Positions 1 through 7,468 of a stretch of DNA of 64,000 bases are shown piece after piece. Source of the DNA: Paenibacillus paeoniae (GTDB lineage Bacteria; Bacillota; Bacilli; Paenibacillales; Paenibacillaceae); NCBI RefSeq assembly GCF_003388735.1, contig NZ_QUBQ01000003.1:124001-188000 (forward strand). Reading direction: 5' to 3'. A model generated the notes under the pieces. It did no database searches. It saw only the letters and a list, made by a program, of their open reading frames with translations, and was not told the DNA's origin. The position numbers and the translations under genes are program-made. Position 1 is the first letter of the stretch; each line of letters opens with the position of its first letter.

Positions 1-1650
1 TGCTGGGGGCTGGCGCCTTCCGAGCCGCTTATTTTACTGGGGATGCTCAAAATGATGCTAGCCGAGTGGCAAAGGACGGATAGAGCTAGCGACTCGCAGC
101 CCGGCACAGGAATAAGGACAAGCTTCGGGGAAAGTGAGAGCTTGAGAAGGTTAAAGGCGAAAGGTGATTTCATCCGGTTCACGCATGCAGCATTGCTGGA
201 GCGAATGGAGTATATAGGCGTCCCGTCGTTAGCCGAGCAAGTCATTCGTTATTTGGCGAGGAATTATCGTGGGACGATCTCTGTAGAGCAACTGGCTCAG
301 CACCTGAATTATACGCCGCAATATGTGTCGCGGAAATTCAAGGAACAGATAGGATGCAGTCCGCTTGATTATATCATTCGGATGCGGATGGACGCGGCGC
401 GAAGGCTGCTGAGCGAGACTGCAGCTACGTTACAGGAAGCAGCCACTTATGTCGGCTACCCGGACACGATTTATTTCAGCCGCATGTTCAAGAAGCAAAC
501 CGGGATTACGCCTGGGCAATACCGTAAACAATTTCGTCATGCAGTTTCGAAAAGTGCAATGAAGTGGTCAGATTTGTCCGTTGTGGCGCCTCATCCGGCA
601 ATGTATCATGTTAATAATGATATTCATTATCATTTAGAGTGGGATGGGGGAATTGATATGGCTATGAGTAAAAAAAATCTGTTGGCGACGGCGTTATTAT
701 GTCTGACCTTGGCAGCATCAGCTTGCCAAGCATCGTCGGTCAACACAGGAGGAAATAATGGCACAGCGCTTCAGAGCAACAACGGCGCCGCAACGGATGC
801 TGTGAATGCGGGGCAGACATCGGCAAACGTCGAAACACGGATCATCAAGGCGTCGAATGGCGATGTGGAAGTGCCTGCGCTTTCGCAGCGTGTGGCTGCG
901 CCGGCGTACTTGGGAACTTTGCTGGCGCTTGGCGTTAAGCCGATTGGGTCCGAATCGCTTCTGATGGAAAGCCCATATTTGGAAGGAATGCTGGACGGCG
1001 TAACCGCAATGGGAGAATCGTTGGAAGTGCTGCTTGATCTGGAGCCGGATTTAATTGTTACGCATTCGGCTCAGGCGGAAACGGTGGACAGGTTTTCGTT
1101 AATTGCGCCGACGGTAGCCATGCCTTACAACAGCTTTGCGTCCATTCAGGAGGAGATGCGATATTTCGGTGATTTGCTGGGGAAACAGGATGCCGCCGAA
1201 CAGTGGATTGAACGATTTGAGAGCCAGTCCGGTGAATTGCGCGATGCGGTGCAAGCGGCGCTTGATGAGGGAGAGACCGTGTCTGTAATGCAGGAATATG
1301 ATGGCACGGCTTTTTTATTCGGACCGAAGGCCGGACGCGGCGGGCGGATCATGTATGAAATGTTGGGAGCGAATCCGCCTTCCATCATTCCCGATTATAT
1401 GTTGGATGGTTCCTATTATGAATTCTCGTTGGAAATGCTGCCCGAATACACAGGAGACTATTTGGTTCTGACGACATATTCGACATTGGAGGATTTGCAA
1501 GCCGATCCGATTTGGGGCAATCTGCCTGCAGTCCGGAATGGAAAAGTGTTCATTTGGAATGAAAATCAGTCCTGGTACCGCGATCCAATTGCGGTGGAAG
1601 GGCAAATAAACAGTCTGGCCGCGTGGATCATTGAAGCCGCCAAAAAATAA
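1..1650 (+). CDS. AraC-type regulator in frame with siderophore-binding lipoprotein (5'-partial)
   Basis: The frame is open from base 1, so the 5' end lies outside the window. The first part carries a double helix-turn-helix AraC domain (about codons 60-180 of the visible frame; motifs YVSRKFKEQIG and FKKQTGITPGQYRKQF). No stop follows: the frame continues through a Fur box (613-631) into a lipoprotein with its own signal peptide and lipobox (LAASAC) and an FhuD/BtuF-like binding domain (LLDLEPDLIVTH). Bacillus Btr is a known AraC plus binding-domain fusion and senses a siderophore, but an internal signal peptide is not expected there. Either a true fusion or two genes that lost the separating stop. 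Domain calls are firm; the one-protein reading is uncertain. Confidence 0.75.
   Translation, partial: CWGLAPSEPLILLGMLKMMLAEWQRTDRASDSQPGTGIRTSFGESESLRRLKAKGDFIRFTHAALLERMEYIGVPSLAEQVIRYLARNYRGTISVEQLAQHLNYTPQYVSRKFKEQIGCSPLDYIIRMRMDAARRLLSETAATLQEAATYVGYPDTIYFSRMFKKQTGITPGQYRKQFRHAVSKSAMKWSDLSVVAPHPAMYHVNNDIHYHLEWDGGIDMAMSKKNLLATALLCLTLAASACQASSVNTGGNNGTALQSNNGAATDAVNAGQTSANVETRIIKASNGDVEVPALSQRVAAPAYLGTLLALGVKPIGSESLLMESPYLEGMLDGVTAMGESLEVLLDLEPDLIVTHSAQAETVDRFSLIAPTVAMPYNSFASIQEEMRYFGDLLGKQDAAEQWIERFESQSGELRDAVQAALDEGETVSVMQEYDGTAFLFGPKAGRGGRIMYEMLGANPPSIIPDYMLDGSYYEFSLEMLPEYTGDYLVLTTYSTLEDLQADPIWGNLPAVRNGKVFIWNENQSWYRDPIAVEGQINSLAAWIIEAAKK
613..631 (+). promoter_or_regulatory. Fur box
   Basis: AATAATGATATTCATTATC matches the classical 19-base Fur consensus GATAATGATAATCATTATC at 17 of 19 positions, and its 7-1-7 core (618-632) has one mismatch. 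It lies just upstream of the lipoprotein start, inside the longer open frame, which predicts iron repression of the lipoprotein. Confidence 0.8.
658..1650 (+). CDS. Iron-siderophore ABC transporter binding lipoprotein (internal start)
   Basis: An independent start at ATG 658 (or 664) gives a standard lipoprotein: lysine-rich n-region, hydrophobic stretch and lipobox with Cys at 724-726, then a Peripla_BP_2 domain. A G-rich stretch (644-650) sits about 7 bases upstream, and a Fur box lies 27 bases upstream. Family knowledge: such proteins capture ferric siderophores for a permease/ATPase that would lie elsewhere. The signal peptide only makes sense if translation starts here, so I favour this as a separate iron-regulated gene overlapping in frame with the AraC reading frame. 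Confidence 0.65.
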   Translation: MAMSKKNLLATALLCLTLAASACQASSVNTGGNNGTALQSNNGAATDAVNAGQTSANVETRIIKASNGDVEVPALSQRVAAPAYLGTLLALGVKPIGSESLLMESPYLEGMLDGVTAMGESLEVLLDLEPDLIVTHSAQAETVDRFSLIAPTVAMPYNSFASIQEEMRYFGDLLGKQDAAEQWIERFESQSGELRDAVQAALDEGETVSVMQEYDGTAFLFGPKAGRGGRIMYEMLGANPPSIIPDYMLDGSYYEFSLEMLPEYTGDYLVLTTYSTLEDLQADPIWGNLPAVRNGKVFIWNENQSWYRDPIAVEGQINSLAAWIIEAAKK

Positions 1651-1784
1651 AGTATACCGAAAACTTATACAAGAGCAAATGCCAAGGATCGCAGGAGGTG
1701 ATCCCAGGTGTTTGCTTTTGTTTTTGTGAGCAACATGAGCAATCATGACCAGAACAGACGCCATTGCCACATAAGTTTCACATA

Positions 1785-1820
1785 TTGCTCATTGTGCAAG
1801 TTTGCTCATTGGGCAATAAT
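1785..1820 (+). promoter_or_regulatory. TetR operator repeats and promoter
   Basis: Two tandem near-palindromes, TTGCTCATTGTGCAA (1785-1799) and TTGCTCATTGGGCAA (1802-1816), are spaced 17 bases start to start. Two inverted copies of the half site (TGAGCAA) lie at 1727-1733 and 1736-1742. A plausible promoter, TTGTGC (1792-1797), 17 bases, AATAAT (1815-1820), is overlapped by both, which suggests autorepression by the TetR protein. Confidence 0.55.
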
Positions 1821-1837
1821 GAAAGGGAGGAGCAATC

Positions 1838-1894
1838 ATGTATACAATTATTATGATGATCTTGAAAAGGAGTGTACACGTAGCTGGAATATGA
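1838..1894 (+). CDS. Possible 18-codon leader peptide
   Basis: A short frame, MYTIIMMILKRSVHVAGI, has a good ribosome binding site (GGGAGGAG, 1825-1832). Its TGA overlaps the ATG of the TetR gene (ATGA at 1891-1894). The TetR start has no well-spaced site of its own (AAAAGGAG ends 18 bases upstream), so translational coupling through this frame is plausible. No homology is claimed. Confidence 0.35.
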   Translation: MYTIIMMILKRSVHVAGI

Positions 1895-2514
1895 TGAACA
1901 AACCAGGTCTTCGCCATATCAAAAGAGAAGCAACCGCGAGTGCGCTTGCCGATGCAGCATTTTCTCTCGCACTTGAGAAGGGGCTCGATGGTTTCATCGT
2001 TGAAGAGGTCGTTCAACAGGCAGGCTATTCTCGAAGGACGTTCGCCAACTATTTCTCCTGCAAAGAAGAAGCAGTGGCGGCAGCTGCAGCAGCCGTTAAC
2101 TTTAAAGGAGCAGATGAGGTTATTGCATGGATTGAGGCATTGGACGAGGGGATGTCCCCGTTAGACATTATGTATCAATTATTGAAAATGCAAATGACAA
2201 CGGAGCATATCCACAAATTGCAGCAGCTTGTATCACTATCGAAGAAGTATCCAACGCTTGAGCCGTATATGCTTAGCGCTCTTCATGAATTGCAAAAAAG
2301 TGCGCAGGAGATGCTAAACTACCTGTCTCGCGGACGTTATCCGGAAGGCTATACCCATCTTCTAACGGGAGCGGTCTACGGAGCCATTATGCCATTGCTT
2401 GACGGCAACGTGAATGTATTATTCCCGAAACATTCAACCGTCGATACTGCCGATGCCGTAACGTTCGAGCATTATTTGGATACTATGTTCAGTTATTTGC
2501 GTAAAGGTCTCTAA
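1891..2514 (+). CDS. TetR/AcrR family transcriptional regulator
   Basis: The N-terminal HTH is typical: an ADAAFSLALEKGLDGFIVEE helix region, then AGYSRRTFANYFSCKEEAV, the recognition-helix signature of TetR proteins. The C-terminal ligand domain is helical and unassigned. The start at 1891 or 1894 gives the usual short N-terminus and follows the operators. The frame is open back to a GTG at 1708 with a perfect AGGAGGTGATCC site (1693-1704), but that start would translate through the operator region and add an unnatural leader. It precedes an MMPL exporter by 47 bases and probably represses it. Confidence 0.85.
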   Translation: MMNKPGLRHIKREATASALADAAFSLALEKGLDGFIVEEVVQQAGYSRRTFANYFSCKEEAVAAAAAAVNFKGADEVIAWIEALDEGMSPLDIMYQLLKMQMTTEHIHKLQQLVSLSKKYPTLEPYMLSALHELQKSAQEMLNYLSRGRYPEGYTHLLTGAVYGAIMPLLDGNVNVLFPKHSTVDTADAVTFEHYLDTMFSYLRKGL

Positions 2515-2561
2515 CCTATTGTTATTCGTGATTACAGTATGAAAAGGAGCAACATGAGCCC

Positions 2562-4979
2562 ATGTCCACATTCTTGTACAAACTAGGCAAGTCCGCATAT
2601 ACCAAGCCTTGGACCTTTGTTATCAGTTGGATTGCAATTCTCGGGGTTGTGCTTGCGATTCTCGGGGTTAACGGTATTCATGTCACTTCCGACATGAAAA
2701 TAGAAGGAACAGAGTCTCAGAAGGTGCTAGACAAACTGGCGGAAGAATTGCCGGAAGCGTCTGGCGGACAAGCAAGTATCTTATTCAAGGCACCTCAAAG
2801 CGAGCGCTTGGATACGGAGGAGCGTCTAGCCTCCATTATTGAAGCTATTAATAAGGTATATAACTTGGAATACGTCATCAATCCCATTGAATTGGCTCAG
2901 AAAGCCGGAGTCTCAGCAGGTGACACAGCCGCAGGTGCAGGAGCAACTCAAGGGGATGCAACACAGGGAGCGGGTGCTGCGCAAGGTAGTGATGCTGCCG
3001 GAGAGGGTGCAGTACAGGGAAGTGAAGCTGTCCAGAATGGGGGAGCAACAGCTGGCGAGCTGCCTCCATTCGGCCCGCTTATGGTCAACGGAATGCCGGT
3101 TCCAGGCGTCATGCTCGCAAACGACGGCAGTGTAGCCCTGTTCCAATTCCAATTCACGGTTCAGCAGATGTCACTGCCGGATTCGGTTCCGGATTCCGTC
3201 ATTGAGGCGGCTAAAGCTGTAGAGAGCACAGGCATTCAAGCCTTGCCAAGCGACTCGTTGATGAGCAAGCCTGCAATTGGTTCTACGGAAGCTATCGGTA
3301 TTGCCGTTGCTGCGGTTGTGCTGTTTATGACACTTGGTTCCGTAGTTGCAGCCGGACTGCCGTTGCTGACTGCTCTTATGGGCGTTGGCATTAGTGTAGG
3401 GGGAGCATATGCTTTCTCGAAAATGTTCCACATGACCGATCTTACGCCGGTTTTGGCGCTTATGGTAGGCCTCGCTGTCGGGATCGACTATTCGCTGTTT
3501 ATCGTCAATCGTCAGCGCCGTATGATTCTGGAGCAGGGGCTTAGCGCTAAGGAAGCGGCGAGCCGTGCAGTAGGAACCGCGGGCAGTGCCGTCTTTTTTG
3601 CCGGATTAACGGTTATTATTGCGTTATGCGGCATGCTGGTCATTGGCATTGGCTTCTTGTCTGCCATGGCGCTTGTAGCGGCAGTGGCCGTTCTCGTCAA
3701 TGTGCTGGTTGCGCTAACCTTGCTGCCGGCATTGCTATCCTTTGTAGGTGAACGGATCTGTTCGGAAAAAGCTCGTGCGAAGAGCAGGGAAGCGGCAAAA
3801 CAGCCTCGGAATGGGGCTGCACAGCGCTGGGTAACCTCTGTTGTGAAAGGCCGCTGGGTCATTATTATTGGTGTAATCGTTATCCTTGGAGCGGCTGCGC
3901 TTCCGGTAGCGAAGATGGAGATGGGTATCCCCTCCGGCGCAACGGCGAATCTGGATACCCCGGCACGTCAAAGCTATGACGCGATTTCGGATGGATTTGG
4001 CGAAGGCTTCAACGGACCGTTGCTTCTGGTCGCCGAGCCTCAAGGTTCCTCGGAAACGCTATCGCCAGAGACGCTTGGTTTGTTGATTCATGAGCTGCAG
4101 CAGCACGACAATGTATCGTTAGTCATGCCGATGGGTATGAACCAAACGGGCGATATGGCGATTATTAGCCTTATTCCCAAGACCGGACCAACCGATGTAG
4201 AGACCAGGAACCTGGTTCAAGAGCTTCGCGCTTCTGACTCCGGAATGGCGCAAGCTCATAATATCAAGCTTGGCGTTACTGGATTTACAGCGATTAATAT
4301 TGATATGTCGTCAAGACTGGCAGAGGTATTCCCGCTTTACGTGGGCATTATCGTCATTCTCTCGCTTATTATCTTGTTGCTCGTCTTCCGCTCCATTATC
4401 GTGCCCATTAAAGCGACTGTCGGCTTCCTCCTCAGCGTACTTGCCACATTCGGGGTAACGACAGCCGTATTCCAATGGGGCTGGATGCACTCGCTCTTCG
4501 GCTTTGACACAGGCGGTCCGCTGCTTAGCTTTATGCCGATTATGGTTACTGGCATTCTATATGGTCTTGCCATGGATTATCAGGTGTTCCTGGTTAGTTC
4601 TATGCGTGAGTCCTACGTACATGGCCATCATGGTACGAAGAGCGTCATTGACGGGTATGATCAAGCAAGTCGTGTTGTCGTAGCGGCAGCTGTCATCATG
4701 GTATCTGTATTTGCAGGCTTTATCTTCGCCCATGATATTATGATCAAACAGATTGGTTTTGCACTGGCAATCGGTATCCTGATTGATGCATTCATTATTC
4801 GAATGGCGCTGGTTCCTGCCGTTATGGCAGTATTCGGCGACAAAGCTTGGTGGCTGCCAAAATGGCTGGACCGTATGCTCCCTAACCTGGACGTTGAAGG
4901 CGATAAACTTATTGCTGAGCTGAAGTCCCAGGGAGAAGGATTAGCCAAAGTGGCTTCAGTGCCGAAGCGGTCTCGTTAA
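2562..4979 (+). CDS. MMPL/RND-type membrane exporter
   Basis: An 805-residue protein with the two-fold MMPL layout: one membrane helix, an extracytoplasmic loop, then five helices, repeated. MMPL hallmarks include GLAVGIDYSLFIVNRQRR and GLAMDYQVFLVSSMRE, the paired GxxxDY motifs that carry proton-relay residues. The first outer loop has a low-complexity Gly/Ala/Gln/Asp insert (residues about 115-165). Family members export lipids or drugs by proton antiport. With the upstream TetR gene it forms a likely inducible efflux unit. Substrate unknown. Confidence 0.9.
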   Translation: MSTFLYKLGKSAYTKPWTFVISWIAILGVVLAILGVNGIHVTSDMKIEGTESQKVLDKLAEELPEASGGQASILFKAPQSERLDTEERLASIIEAINKVYNLEYVINPIELAQKAGVSAGDTAAGAGATQGDATQGAGAAQGSDAAGEGAVQGSEAVQNGGATAGELPPFGPLMVNGMPVPGVMLANDGSVALFQFQFTVQQMSLPDSVPDSVIEAAKAVESTGIQALPSDSLMSKPAIGSTEAIGIAVAAVVLFMTLGSVVAAGLPLLTALMGVGISVGGAYAFSKMFHMTDLTPVLALMVGLAVGIDYSLFIVNRQRRMILEQGLSAKEAASRAVGTAGSAVFFAGLTVIIALCGMLVIGIGFLSAMALVAAVAVLVNVLVALTLLPALLSFVGERICSEKARAKSREAAKQPRNGAAQRWVTSVVKGRWVIIIGVIVILGAAALPVAKMEMGIPSGATANLDTPARQSYDAISDGFGEGFNGPLLLVAEPQGSSETLSPETLGLLIHELQQHDNVSLVMPMGMNQTGDMAIISLIPKTGPTDVETRNLVQELRASDSGMAQAHNIKLGVTGFTAINIDMSSRLAEVFPLYVGIIVILSLIILLLVFRSIIVPIKATVGFLLSVLATFGVTTAVFQWGWMHSLFGFDTGGPLLSFMPIMVTGILYGLAMDYQVFLVSSMRESYVHGHHGTKSVIDGYDQASRVVVAAAVIMVSVFAGFIFAHDIMIKQIGFALAIGILIDAFIIRMALVPAVMAVFGDKAWWLPKWLDRMLPNLDVEGDKLIAELKSQGEGLAKVASVPKRSR

Positions 4980-5018
4980 GCAAAGGGACGCTGAGTTAAA
5001 GAAAAAATAAAGCAATGA

Positions 5019-5080
5019 AAAACACCTTCAAGGGTCTGAGTACCTGTCGCGAGACATGGATTCTACCTTGGAGGTGTTTT
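5019..5080. terminator. Convergent terminator hairpin
   Basis: Arms AAAACACCTTCAAGG (5019-5033) and CCTTGGAGGTGTTTT (5066-5080) pair with one wobble, and a smaller GTCT/AGAC stem lies inside. It sits between the MMPL gene (plus) and the RNase H gene (minus), with a T-run on the minus side. Confidence 0.6.
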
Positions 5081-5120
5081 GACGTTGGAGGTTCGTGCGA
5101 AGGATCAACCTTGTGATAGA

Positions 5121-5765
5121 TTATTTTCTGCCAAAATCTGCCTTGATCTCGCCCCAGACTTCGGTATTCCACTTCAGTACTTTGTTGTTGTAAGTATTGG
5201 ACTCAAGCCATCTTATCGCTCGATCGGCCAGCTCCCATATTTCCTTTGTGGAAGCGTCTCGCACAAGACTGGAGTTGATGCTTTTCTTTTTGAGCCAGCT
5301 AAGAGCGGTTCTAGAGTCAGAGTACACTGTCTGATTGCTTCCCTTTTGTTGAAGATAGGCCAGTCCGTGTACGATCGCAATGAACTCCCCGATATTATTG
5401 GTTCCTTTTGCGATAGGGCCGTGATAGAAGAGGATCTCGCCTGTTTGTGTATGTACGCCCTTGTACTCCACAATCCCCGGATTGCCGCTGCAGCCGACAT
5501 CGACACTGATGCTGTCCCAATCAATTTCCTCTACGATATCCTGTCCAATTACAGCAGACTTCTTCCGAACGGGTTTATCTGCGCTTTTCTGTCCCCAGTG
5601 AAGCCGCCATCCATCCCGGTAGGCTTTCTCGGCTTCCTCACTAGAGCCAAATGATTTATATTTCGCATCTGTGAAATGATTCGTATGTTCCTGGCATTCA
5701 GCCCAACTCTTATAGATACCCGGTTTATGCCCGGCCCAAACGACATAGTATTTTTGTTTTGCCAT
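5121..5765 (-). CDS. Viroplasmin-domain ribonuclease H
   Basis: The N-terminus (KYYVVWAGHKPGIYKSWAEC and the following KSFGSSEEAEKAY) is the viroplasmin/RNase H1 hybrid-binding domain. The C-terminal part is an RNase H fold with VDVGCSGNPG, the NIGEF glutamate and the YSDSRTALSW aspartate. RNase H cleaves RNA in RNA-DNA hybrids. The ATG at 5765 has AAGGTGA at good spacing; an in-frame GTG nine bases upstream overlaps that site and is less likely. It stands alone, convergent with the MMPL gene. Confidence 0.85.
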   Translation of the reverse strand: MAKQKYYVVWAGHKPGIYKSWAECQEHTNHFTDAKYKSFGSSEEAEKAYRDGWRLHWGQKSADKPVRKKSAVIGQDIVEEIDWDSISVDVGCSGNPGIVEYKGVHTQTGEILFYHGPIAKGTNNIGEFIAIVHGLAYLQQKGSNQTVYSDSRTALSWLKKKSINSSLVRDASTKEIWELADRAIRWLESNTYNNKVLKWNTEVWGEIKADFGRK

Positions 5766-5821
5766 CTTCGTCACCTTCTTGGTTCATAATTCGAAAGGTA
5801 TAAACTTCGATAGAGGCCTGC

Positions 5822-5858
5822 TTAGTTCCTTTATTATTTTGAATAGTAAAGGAACTAA
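5822..5858. repeat. Long inverted repeat
   Basis: TTAGTTCCTTTA (5822-5833) is perfectly inverted as TAAAGGAACTAA (5847-5858). The pairing continues inward after one mismatch (TATT/AATA). It lies 57 bases upstream of the RNase H start and has no T-run on either side, so it does not look like a terminator. Confidence 0.6.
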
Positions 5859-5967
5859 TCATTCCTCCATCATTCTGTACTTGGACATGTTCATGTCGCC
5901 GGAGCAGATTAGCCGTAGGAAGAAAAAGTGGTTTTGAACTGCTGCAGTTCGTGTTTTTCTTATTGTG

Positions 5968-6006
5968 ATGTTACTTAATATCTGTTAACCTTAAATTAAG
6001 TAACAT
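5968..6006. repeat. Perfect 12-base inverted repeat at recombinase-like gene
   Basis: ATGTTACTTAAT (5968-5979) and ATTAAGTAACAT (5995-6006) are exact inverse copies separated by 15 bases, just upstream of the recombinase-like start. Could be an operator or a recombinase binding site. Confidence 0.65.
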
Positions 6007-6024
6007 TATTCGGAGGGATTCTCT

Positions 6025-6588
6025 GTGCAATTTGTTAATCCGATTCGGGACTTGAAAACCATTCAAGCGATGAAAGAAGAGTTGAGAAAACACTCGATAA
6101 GGGACCTGTTACTTTTTGTGCTGGGCATTAACACGGGGATTAGTCTCCTTGATTTACTGAATCTTACGGTACAGGACGTTTGGGATGGCCAGAAAGCTAA
6201 ATCGTTTCTTTACACTAAGGATGAGAAGACAGGAGAAGAAAAGGCTCATTACTTGAACAGCAAAATTGCAGAGATACTAACCGAGCACTTATCTAACATC
6301 AATTGGAAACCTGAGGATTATTTATTTAAATCCAAAAAGGATTGTCGTCCCATTACCCGCCAGCAAGCGTATAGAATTATAAACCACTCGGCAAGGGAGG
6401 TAGGCATTTCTGAGAAAATCGGAACACATACGCTGAGAAAGACGTTTGGTTACCATGCGTATTATAGGGGAGTGGCCATCTCCATCTTAAAGTCGATTTT
6501 TCATCATCATTCCACCGCAGAAACGCTAAAGTATTTGGGAATCGACAGGGCTGAGAAGAAACCCATTCAAGTAGATGTTAATTTGTAA
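6025..6588 (+). CDS. Catalytic-domain-only tyrosine recombinase-like protein
   Basis: A 187-residue protein that corresponds to the catalytic half of phage-integrase/XerD enzymes, without the N-terminal core-binding domain. It keeps the lysine of the beta-hairpin (YTKDEKTGEEK), HTLRKTFG (His-x-x-Arg), the second histidine (FHHHSTAETLKYLG) and the tyrosine. The first catalytic arginine, normally in TGLRISDL, is replaced: here NTGISLLDLL. Strand exchange may therefore be lost and the protein may only bind DNA. GTG start at 6025 with GGAGGG seven bases upstream. Single-domain recombinases of this size are known in Bacilli. Confidence 0.8.
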   Translation: MQFVNPIRDLKTIQAMKEELRKHSIRDLLLFVLGINTGISLLDLLNLTVQDVWDGQKAKSFLYTKDEKTGEEKAHYLNSKIAEILTEHLSNINWKPEDYLFKSKKDCRPITRQQAYRIINHSAREVGISEKIGTHTLRKTFGYHAYYRGVAISILKSIFHHHSTAETLKYLGIDRAEKKPIQVDVNL

Positions 6589-6614
6589 ATGGTTCCTGTT
6601 TTGAAGGCATAAAA

Positions 6615-6651
6615 AAACTCTCCGCATAGAGCATGCGAAGAGGGAGAGTTT
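6615..6651. terminator. Bidirectional terminator
   Basis: AAACTCTC (6615-6622) pairs with GAGAGTTT (6644-6651). On the minus strand the hairpin is followed by seven T, fitting termination of the universal-stress gene, and it also lies behind the recombinase-like gene. Confidence 0.65.
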
Positions 6652-6660
6652 CTTTAACCT

Positions 6661-7344
6661 TTATTCGACAGAGTCGTCTAGACCCATTGCTGTAGAAATA
6701 TCTACGTTTTTTAATTCAGTGACCATCCCGTCACTAACGAGCACGTGTAAAGTTGCGGCGTCCTTCATAAAACGGAAAATTCCGTTATCGAAATCTGTAT
6801 CGACTTCTTTGAAGAAAATGCCCTCATATTCGGTATGTTTTTCATGATTGAAGCTCAGCTTATAGTGCTCCCCATCTTTGACCAAATAAGCACGGACTCC
6901 TTTTTCATAAATACCTTCTTCATCCCGAATATAACGGGCAACGGAAACAATATGCAGATCGACAAATGGGATCTCGCGTACTAAGGAATTAATAATAGAT
7001 CCCTTCGTAATTTGTTCCCACCGGCTGTGCGCCGTCTGACCAAGAATGATCTGTGTAATGTTGTTATCTCTGGCTACTTCTGCAATGACCTTAGAGACAG
7101 GGCGGCTTTCATTGTCCTTCATAATAAATTGAGCCGTTGCATGAGAGTGGGCATATTCTTTCCATTGTTCGATATAAAATAATTTTTCGGCATCAAGCTC
7201 GTCGAACGGCTTGGGATCAATGGTCAATATATATAGCGGAGATTTCATCATATTAGCGATTGCACAACCGCGCTTGATTAGTCTTTCGCCATTGGGACCA
7301 TAATAAACGCAAACAAGTATGCTCTCATTATACACGTTGTTCAT
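6661..7344 (-). CDS. Universal stress protein, KdpD Usp-domain type
   Basis: A 227-residue cytosolic protein. Residues 8-140 form a Usp fold: ESILVCVYYGPNGERLIKRG, then the nucleotide-loop region IILGQTAHSRWEQITKGSI, closely like the Usp domain of KdpD sensor kinases but without kinase parts. The C-terminal 80 residues are unassigned. An AGGTGA site precedes the ATG. It is divergent from the mrp operon across a 124-base gap, so a role in K+/Na+ or pH stress is a reasonable inference from context only. Confidence 0.75.
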   Translation of the reverse strand: MNNVYNESILVCVYYGPNGERLIKRGCAIANMMKSPLYILTIDPKPFDELDAEKLFYIEQWKEYAHSHATAQFIMKDNESRPVSKVIAEVARDNNITQIILGQTAHSRWEQITKGSIINSLVREIPFVDLHIVSVARYIRDEEGIYEKGVRAYLVKDGEHYKLSFNHEKHTEYEGIFFKEVDTDFDNGIFRFMKDAATLHVLVSDGMVTELKNVDISTAMGLDDSVE

Positions 7345-7386
7345 TTTAAATATTTCACCTCAATACTAAATAGTAGGTCTTGGTTA

Positions 7387-7406
7387 AACTATGTAAGACT
7401 ATAGTT
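7387..7406. promoter_or_regulatory. Inverted repeat in usp/mrp divergent region
   Basis: AACTAT (7387-7392) and ATAGTT (7401-7406) flank eight bases in the only intergenic space between the two divergent units. A shared operator is possible; no convincing promoter pair could be fixed. Confidence 0.3.
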
Positions 7407-7468
7407 GATGTTACGCGAAGAGTCAATACGTAGATAAGGAAGCAGAAGTCGAATAAGGAGGAGTACGC

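Noticed and set aside
1693-1710. GTG 1708 as the TetR start, or a piece of a 16S gene end
   Set aside because: AGGAGGTGATCC is only a perfect ribosome site match; translation from here would cross the operators and add an unnatural N-terminus. No other rRNA sequence is nearby.
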